The position numbers were made by a program, and so were the translations under genes. From assembly GCF_029457495.1 (NCBI RefSeq), contig NZ_CP120361.1:2310001-2374000 (forward strand): a stretch of DNA of 64,000 nucleotides, in the 5' to 3' direction. Below are positions 59,256 to 64,000 of the stretch, one piece after another (the first letter of the stretch is position 1; the number at the start of each line of letters is the position of its first letter). Under the pieces are notes generated by a model. It saw only the letters and a list, made by a program, of their open reading frames with translations, made no database searches and was not told where the DNA came from. This DNA is from Chelativorans sp. AA-79 (lineage in GTDB: Bacteria > Pseudomonadota > Alphaproteobacteria > Rhizobiales > Rhizobiaceae).

Positions 59256-59362
59256 CGCCGGCTGCCACTCCGGGGCCGGCGGCGATCGGTTGGGCGCCAA
59301 CGGCGCCCGGCGTTCGCCATGAAGTCTTGTATCCATGTTGCTCAAAGGAGGATGTGGCTATG
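59256..59362 (+). promoter_or_regulatory. ROSE-like RNA thermometer in the hsp20 leader
   Basis: Two upstream hairpins, CGCCGGC/GCCGGCG (59256-59281) and GGGCGCC/GGCGCCC (59292-59308), then TTGCT (59338-59342) facing the AGGAGG ribosome site (59346-59351) just before the ATG at 59360. U(U/C)GCU pairing with the Shine-Dalgarno is the hallmark of ROSE elements upstream of rhizobial small heat-shock genes. Translation would open on warming. Confidence 0.65.
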
Positions 59363-59842
59363 AGCACCGTTTTGGATTTCTCTCCCTTGTTCCGGTCGAG
59401 CGTCGGCTTCGACCGAATGTTGAACGCGCTCGAGAATGCGAGGCGCGTCGCGTCCATCGACAATTGGCCGCCCTACGACATCGTCAAGACGGGTGAGGAC
59501 GAGTACCGCATCACCATGGCGGTGGCCGGTTTCACCGAGGACGAACTGACCATCACGCAGGAGCAGAACATGCTCATGGTGGCGGGCCACAAGTCCGGCG
59601 AATCTGAAGAGAACGGGCAATATCTGCATCGCGGTATTGCGGGCCGTGCCTTCCAGCGCCGCTTCGAACTTGCCGACCACGTGAAGGTCGTCGGCGCCAG
59701 CCTTGTCAACGGCCTGCTGACGGTCGAGCTGAAGCGCGAAATTCCCGAGGAAATGAAGCCGCGCCGGATCGCGATCGGGACTGGCGAGACGCTGCCGAGG
59801 GTCGAGGCCAGACAGGCCGAGCCCGAGAAGCTCGCCGCCTGA
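59360..59842 (+). CDS. hsp20: Small heat-shock protein Hsp20 (IbpA type)
   Basis: 160 residues: SPLFRSSVGFDRMLNALENARR at the N-terminus, alpha-crystallin domain (YDIVKTGEDEYRITMAVAGFTEDELTITQEQNMLMVAGHK...YLHRGIAGRAFQRRFELADHVKVVGASLVNGLLTVELKREIPE). An IbpA-class holdase that keeps unfolding proteins soluble. Preceded by a heat-shock promoter and thermometer. Confidence 0.94.
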   Translation: MSTVLDFSPLFRSSVGFDRMLNALENARRVASIDNWPPYDIVKTGEDEYRITMAVAGFTEDELTITQEQNMLMVAGHKSGESEENGQYLHRGIAGRAFQRRFELADHVKVVGASLVNGLLTVELKREIPEEMKPRRIAIGTGETLPRVEARQAEPEKLAA

Positions 59843-59937
59843 GGCTTTCCGTCAACGCGGTTTCTGCAAGGTGCCGGGCAGCGTGCCCGGCGCCCCGGGA
59901 AAGCTTTGCCAAACAACGAACAGAAAGGAGAAGCAGT

Positions 59938-60444
59938 ATGAGTGTGCGTGATCTGATTCCGTGGGGTCGCTCCAGCAACCAGGCCCCCATTGTGTTTCGC
60001 GACGACGATCGCAACCCGTTTCTCTCGCTGCACCGCGAAGTGAATCGGCTTTTCGACGACGTCTTCCGCTCGTTCGACAGCCGCCTGCCGGCCTTCGGCT
60101 CGCTGTCGTCGTTCAGCGCGGCTTGGCCGAATGTCGAGATCTCCGACACCGACAAGGAGATCAAGGTGAACGCGGAAGTGCCCGGCCTCGAGGAAAAGGA
60201 CATCGAGGTTCTGCTCGATGACGGCGTGCTGACGCTGAAGGGCGAGAAGCGCTCGGAAACTGAGGACAAGGACAAGCAGTTCTCGGAACGATTCTATGGC
60301 CGCTTCGAGCGCCGCATCCCGCTCGGCGTCGAGGTCGAGGAAGACAAGATCGACGCGCGCTTCAAGAACGGCGTGCTGAGCATCGTACTGCCAAAGAGCG
60401 CGAAGGCGCAGTCGCAGGTGAAGCGCATAGCGATCAAAAGCTGA
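59938..60444 (+). CDS. hsp20: Small heat-shock protein Hsp20 (class A type)
   Basis: 168 residues: NPFLSLHREVNRLFDDVFRSFDSRLPAFG, alpha-crystallin domain (PNVEISDTDKEIKVNAEVPGLEEKDIEVLLDDGVLTLKGEKRSETEDKDKQFSERFYGRFERRIPLG) and GVLSIVLPKSAKAQSQVKRIAIKS with the C-terminal IxI-like anchor. A different class from the first Hsp20, so the two can form separate oligomers. AAAGGAGAAGC precedes the ATG. Confidence 0.94.
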   Translation: MSVRDLIPWGRSSNQAPIVFRDDDRNPFLSLHREVNRLFDDVFRSFDSRLPAFGSLSSFSAAWPNVEISDTDKEIKVNAEVPGLEEKDIEVLLDDGVLTLKGEKRSETEDKDKQFSERFYGRFERRIPLGVEVEEDKIDARFKNGVLSIVLPKSAKAQSQVKRIAIKS

Positions 60445-60518
60445 CAGGCCTGACTGCTGACGGCGGGCCGACTGGCTGCCGTCAGCAGCATCCTTCGCCA
60501 GAATGGGAGGGATAGGCA

Positions 60519-61253
60519 ATGATGGAGAACATCAGACAGACGGAGAATAGCAGATCAGCCACGGTGGCGCGGACATGGCCCTTCAACGACAATCGGGTTC
60601 AGCCGCTTTCGATGGGGCGCTCGGTTTTCCCGGAGGATGCCGTCGCCCACATCTACAAGCCGTCCCGCTCGGTGATGACTTCGGGAAAGGCGCGCACGAG
60701 GGGCTGGAAGCTCCGTTTTGAGCCGCGCCGCGCACCCTTCATCGAGCCGCTGATGGGTTGGACCGGCAGCGATGACACGCTGACTCAGGTCGAGCTCAGC
60801 TTTCCGACGCTCGATTCGGCGGTTCGCTACGCTGAACGGCAAGGTCTGAACTATGTCGTGGAGGGCGACGTGCACCGCGCTCCGATAGCAGCTCGCGCGG
60901 GGCGTATGATGCATTCGTTCTCCGACGCTACCCTGAAGAAGCTCGGCCTGACGCATCTTCAGGGAACTTACGGAAAGGCTCTGGAGGACGCGGCCAACCG
61001 AAACGATCCTGTAGGCGCGGAACACTGGGATTCGCCAATGCAGCTTCTGGCTGACGCGACTTTGTCGCACGACGCCAAGCGATCGATCCTGATGAACTGG
61101 GCCTATACGGAGTACCTGATCGATCAGGCGACGAACGAGGGTATGCCGGAAAACGATCGCCCCTCTCGTCTGGACGAGGTGGAGCAGGCCTTGCTGGCGC
61201 TTGAACGCGAGGTCGCGGCCGGCGGCGCCCGCAGCACACGAAAGGCGGCGTGA
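60519..61253 (+). CDS. NDUFS4-like (complex I 18-kDa/ETC_C1) domain protein with C-terminal extension
   Basis: 244 residues. Residues about 40-115 (AHIYKPSRSVMTSGKARTRGWKLRFEPRRAPFIEPLMGWTGSDDTLTQVELSFPTLDSAVRYAERQGLNYVV) are the NADH dehydrogenase Fe-S protein 4 (NDUFS4) domain, normally a 100-residue complex I accessory subunit. The C-terminal half (WDSPMQLLADATLSHDAKRSILMNWAYTEYLIDQATNEG...RLDEVEQALLALE) is a separate helical module found in short cytosolic proteins. GGGAGGG precedes the start. This is an island paralogue fused to another domain, possibly binding complex I under stress. Confidence 0.82.
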   Translation: MMENIRQTENSRSATVARTWPFNDNRVQPLSMGRSVFPEDAVAHIYKPSRSVMTSGKARTRGWKLRFEPRRAPFIEPLMGWTGSDDTLTQVELSFPTLDSAVRYAERQGLNYVVEGDVHRAPIAARAGRMMHSFSDATLKKLGLTHLQGTYGKALEDAANRNDPVGAEHWDSPMQLLADATLSHDAKRSILMNWAYTEYLIDQATNEGMPENDRPSRLDEVEQALLALEREVAAGGARSTRKAA

Positions 61254-61262
61254 GGTGCGACC

Positions 61263-61673
61263 ATGGACCCGTCCGTCGTCTTTGATTGCGAAAGGGTTCT
61301 GCCGAACCGCTTCGCGCTGACCTTGGCAGCGGCCGCGCGTAGCCGGGCGCTTAACAGGGGACATTCTCCGCGGATCGCCCGGCCGGCGGCCAGCACGGTC
61401 GACCTCGCGCTGCACGAGATCGCTGCAAACGCCTTCACGGAGGAGGAACTCGCCCCCTTCCTGCCGAGCCAGGACGGCGCGAGGCTGCTTCCGCCTCCGG
61501 CAGGCCCCGCGCGTCGGGCCGACGCGGCTGCGCCGCTCTCTCTCGAAGCCAGATCTTTTACTGATGATTGTCATCGCGGGACCGCTTGCGGGTGGGGCAT
61601 GCAGACGCCTGCTGGTGACGCATCCAACCGACAAGGAGGAATGAACAATGGCAAACTCACTGTCTTCCAATAA
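61263..61673 (+). CDS. RNA polymerase omega subunit (RpoZ)-like protein
   Basis: 136 residues. The first 70 (VVFDCERVLPNRFALTLAAAARSRALNRGHSPRIARPAASTVDLALHEIAANAFTEEELAPFL) follow the RpoZ pattern (DC...NRFELVLLAAxRAR, ...ALREIA). The basic core helix is kept; the rest of the frame is non-family and overlaps the next gene by 26 bases. Nine bases after the NDUFS4-fusion gene, with GAGG upstream. An omega paralogue is unusual; it may alter polymerase in stressed cells. Confidence 0.7.
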   Translation: MDPSVVFDCERVLPNRFALTLAAAARSRALNRGHSPRIARPAASTVDLALHEIAANAFTEEELAPFLPSQDGARLLPPPAGPARRADAAAPLSLEARSFTDDCHRGTACGWGMQTPAGDASNRQGGMNNGKLTVFQ

Positions 61674-62013
61674 CCGGACGGCCTTCGATGTCGTCAACAT
61701 CGTTGCCGGTCTCGGTCTTCTGCTCTCACCTTGGTATATGGGCTTCACGAACGAAGCCTATGCCGCGTGGAATGCCTGGATTGTAGGTGCTGCCGTCGCC
61801 GTGATCGCGGCTGCCGCTCTTTTTGCATTCCATGAAGCTGAAGAGTGGGTCAATCTGGTGGCTGGCCTCTGGGCCGTGCTCGCGCCCTGGGTGCTCGGCT
61901 TCTCAGCAGTTACGGTCGCGATGTGGGCGCATGTGATTGCCGGCATCGTGGTGGCTGTAGTGGCCGGCGCTTGCATCTGGTTCGTCCGTGGCCGCCCGCT
62001 CTCAACCGCGTGA
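61648..62013 (+). CDS. SPW-repeat membrane protein
   Basis: 121 residues with four membrane spans in two repeats, each carrying the SPW signature: LLLSPWYMGF and VLAPWVLGF. The family is of unknown function and common in stress islands of rhizobia. AAGGAGGA precedes the ATG, which lies inside the last codons of the omega-like frame. Confidence 0.88.
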   Translation: MANSLSSNNRTAFDVVNIVAGLGLLLSPWYMGFTNEAYAAWNAWIVGAAVAVIAAAALFAFHEAEEWVNLVAGLWAVLAPWVLGFSAVTVAMWAHVIAGIVVAVVAGACIWFVRGRPLSTA

Positions 62014-62126
62014 TGTATTTCGGCAGGACCGGCCCGGCCCGAACGCCGGGCCGGTCATTGTGTCTTCCGTCTGACCTCAGACGGAAAGGAGGAGGCCAAA
62101 CCGTCGGGTCAAACGGAGATTTGCTC

Positions 62127-63512
62127 ATGATCAGAAAGGATACCGTCGTCCATCGAGCCATCATCGCTTTCTGGGTGGCGGCTGCAATTGTAGTGGGACT
62201 GCCCTCTTACGCTGTCGGGCAGGCGGTTCCGGGCATAGCCGGGCAACTTCCGACGCTCGCGCCCGTGCTTGAACGGGTCACTCCCGCAGTCGTCAACATC
62301 TCTGTCATTTCGGAAACGCCCGCAGTGTCCAACCCGCTCTACAACGACCCGTTTTTCCGGCGCTTCTTCGACCTGCCGGACACCCCGCCGCCTCAGCAGC
62401 GTATGAGCGCCGGTTCCGGTGTGATCGTCGACGCGGCGAGAGGCCATGTGCTCACCAATCACCACGTTGTGGCGAACGCCCGGGAAATCACGGTGACTCT
62501 GAAGGATGGGCGGCGCCTGCCTGCCGAGCTTATCGGCTCGGACCAGGCGACGGATATCGCCTTGCTCAAGGTCGAGAGCCGCAATCTCGTCGCTTTGGAG
62601 ATCGGCGACTCCGATCGTCTCAAGGTCGGGGACTATGTGGTTGCGATAGGTAATCCGTTCGGTCTTGGTCAAACGGTGACCTCCGGTATCGTCAGCGCGC
62701 TTGGGCGCAGCGGGATCAACAACGAGGGCTATGAGGATTTCATCCAGACGGACGCCTCGATCAACCCCGGGAATTCGGGCGGCGCATTGGTCACGCTGGA
62801 CGGCAAGCTCGTCGGTATCAACACAGCGATCCTCAGCCCGGCCGGCGGCAATATCGGCATAGGCTTCGCGGTGCCCAGCAATATGGCCGTCACCGTCATG
62901 AACCAACTTGTTGCTCATGGCGAGGTGCGGCGCGGCCGGGTCGGCATTGGCATCCAGGACGTCACTCCGGACCTCGCCGAGGCGCTGGGGCTTGGCGACC
63001 TGAGGGGTGCCGTGATCGCCAATGTCGAGTCAGGCTCACCGGCTGAGCGGGCCGGTTTGCGGGTTGGCGATGTCGTCACTGCCGTTGACGGACGGGCTGT
63101 TCTCGGATCGGCCGACTTGCGCAACCGGATCGGCCTCACGCCCGCTGGAACCGATGTCAGGCTGACGGTGGCGCGCAGCGACGGCGTGCGAGAGGTCAAG
63201 GTCCGGATCGAGGCCGGCGGGCGCCCCGCGTCCTCGCAGTTGGCCAGAACGGCTTTCGAAGGCGCAAGTCTGCGGAACGCTTCTCGCCAGGAAGCGCGAG
63301 AGGCCGGATCGGACGGCGTGATTGTCGATAGCGTAACTCCTGGAAGTCGCGCCGCTCGTGCTGGCCTTCGCCCGGGCGACATGATCTTGGCGATCAATCG
63401 GATGCCCGTGATATCGGTCGATGATATCCGCCGCCAGACCTCCGACCGTCTGGCCACACTCGCCGTAGAGTTGCTGCGGAACGGCGGCCGCCTGCTGCTG
63501 ATCATCAGGTAA
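62127..63512 (+). CDS. degP: Periplasmic serine protease of the DegP/DegQ (HtrA) family
   Basis: 461 residues: signal peptide (AIIAFWVAAAIVVGLPSYAVGQA), chymotrypsin-like domain with catalytic His113 (TNHHVV), Asp143 (ATDIALLK) and Ser217 (GNSGGA), PDZ1 (GRVGIGIQDVTPDLAEALGL...PAERAGLRVGDVVTAVDG) and a second, shorter PDZ2 (GVIVDSVTPGSRAARAGLRPGDMILAINRMPV). It degrades or refolds misfolded envelope proteins. DegP is a core tLST member. Upstream frames to 61845 are shadows of the SPW gene. Confidence 0.94.
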   Translation: MIRKDTVVHRAIIAFWVAAAIVVGLPSYAVGQAVPGIAGQLPTLAPVLERVTPAVVNISVISETPAVSNPLYNDPFFRRFFDLPDTPPPQQRMSAGSGVIVDAARGHVLTNHHVVANAREITVTLKDGRRLPAELIGSDQATDIALLKVESRNLVALEIGDSDRLKVGDYVVAIGNPFGLGQTVTSGIVSALGRSGINNEGYEDFIQTDASINPGNSGGALVTLDGKLVGINTAILSPAGGNIGIGFAVPSNMAVTVMNQLVAHGEVRRGRVGIGIQDVTPDLAEALGLGDLRGAVIANVESGSPAERAGLRVGDVVTAVDGRAVLGSADLRNRIGLTPAGTDVRLTVARSDGVREVKVRIEAGGRPASSQLARTAFEGASLRNASRQEAREAGSDGVIVDSVTPGSRAARAGLRPGDMILAINRMPVISVDDIRRQTSDRLATLAVELLRNGGRLLLIIR

Positions 63513-63527
63513 CTGGAGAAGGCGGCG

Positions 63528-64000
63528 ATGGAAATGGACAAGAAAACTCAGTTCAACATCTGGTACTGGATCGCGGCATTCTTCTTCCTGATGGCGTTTC
63601 AGTATGTGTTCACGACGGCCACGCAGGTGGCGCAGATTCCTTACAGTCAATTCGAGAGCTATCTGCGGGACGGGAGGATCGCCGAGGTGGCCGTGTCGGA
63701 CCGCTTCATTCAAGGGCGGTTCAAAGAGCCCGTCGAGGGCCGGTCGATGTTCATCACGACGCGGGTTGAGCCGGACCTTGCCCGCGATTTGCAGCAGCAC
63801 GGCGTCGTCGTCAGCGGCCAGATCGAAAGTACCTTCCTGCGCGACCTCCTGTCTTGGGTCATCCCCGTGGTGCTCTTCATCGGCATCTGGATGTTCATGC
63901 TCAAGAGAATGGGCGGGGGCATCGGCGGCGGACTGATGCAAATCGGTAAGTCGAAGGCGAAGGTCTATGTCGAAAAAGATACGGGCGTGACATTCGATGA
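63528..64000 (+). CDS. ftsH: ATP-dependent zinc metalloprotease FtsH (3' end outside window)
   Basis: The N-terminal 157 residues: first membrane span (TQFNIWYWIAAFFFLMAFQYVF), the periplasmic FtsH extracellular domain (IPYSQFESYLRDGRIAEVAVSDRFIQGRFKE), second span (LLSWVIPVVLFIGIWMFMLKRMGGG) and the start of the AAA domain (IGKSKAKVYVEKDTGVTFD). The Walker and HEXXH motifs lie past the end. Fifteen bases after degP, as in the tLST. Confidence 0.93.
   Translation, partial: MEMDKKTQFNIWYWIAAFFFLMAFQYVFTTATQVAQIPYSQFESYLRDGRIAEVAVSDRFIQGRFKEPVEGRSMFITTRVEPDLARDLQQHGVVVSGQIESTFLRDLLSWVIPVVLFIGIWMFMLKRMGGGIGGGLMQIGKSKAKVYVEKDTGVTFD

Noticed and set aside
1..64000. CRISPR arrays, intact insertion sequences, rRNA genes
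   Set aside because: No regularly spaced direct repeats, transposase genes with terminal repeats, or rRNA-like sequence were seen.

Overview
The window is GC-rich chromosomal DNA of an alphaproteobacterium of the order Hyphomicrobiales (Rhizobiales), most likely Phyllobacteriaceae (Mesorhizobium/Chelativorans/Aquamicrobium type). The evidence is the acpXL-to-lpxXL cluster for very-long-chain acylated lipid A, the Rrf2 iron regulator RirA, an HmuP-HmuQ-HmuSTUV haem locus, NasS/NasT control of nitrate assimilation, and three copies of a rhizobial-type palindromic intergenic element. The species itself cannot be read from the sequence.

Layout. 1-1213: 3' part of cobQ. 1249-8428: a VOC protein, then a complete oligopeptide/dipeptide ABC importer (fused double ATPase, two permeases, binding protein) and an M20 amidohydrolase, all leftward. 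8622-9053: a periplasmic L,D-transpeptidase. 9061-13907 (leftward): acpXL, fabF2, fabF1, adh, lpxXL; fabZXL is absent and FabF2 lacks the catalytic cysteine. 14017-18211: a histidine-phosphatase-fold protein without its catalytic Arg-His, an AEC transporter, a succinate-semialdehyde dehydrogenase and a PfkB sugar kinase. 18372-22576: a divergent Lrp-type regulator and putA.

22795-33436 is a haem/iron module. A leftward run (TonB-dependent receptor, secreted protein, exbB, exbD, exbD, tonB, small protein, hmuQ) diverges from hmuP-hmuS-hmuT-hmuU-hmuV, with a TGA-N9-TCA iron box in the shared promoter region. rirA sits convergently at the right end. 33665-36354 holds a GNAT protein, an FAH-family pseudogene (one in-frame TAG), an ECF sigma factor and nasT. 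35764-44915 is the nitrate locus: nasT-nasS, then a sigma-54 promoter and an untranslated leader with an ANTAR-type hairpin and a terminator, then the nitrate transporter, nirB, nirD and nasA.

45152 to the window end is an accessory island. Its left edge cuts radC to a 3' fragment and carries an excisionase-like HTH gene and a divergent tRNA-Arg(CCG)-like sequence. The cargo is almost entirely protein quality control and stress: an RpoH-type promoter driving a sigma-like gene and a baeRF-type protein, a glycosyltransferase and a glycogen-debranching-like enzyme, dnaJ/cbpA-cbpM, a frameshifted psiE, grpE, a groES fragment, a glutaredoxin, a peroxiredoxin, trxC, two hsp20 genes (the first with an RpoH promoter and a ROSE-like RNA thermometer), an NDUFS4-domain fusion, an RpoZ-like paralogue, an SPW membrane protein, a DegP-type protease and ftsH (cut by the window end). 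The hsp20/psiE/trx/degP/ftsH set matches the core of the transmissible locus of stress tolerance (tLST/LHR) known from gammaproteobacteria. Here it has extra transcription, translation and respiration paralogues, and this is the most interesting part of the window.
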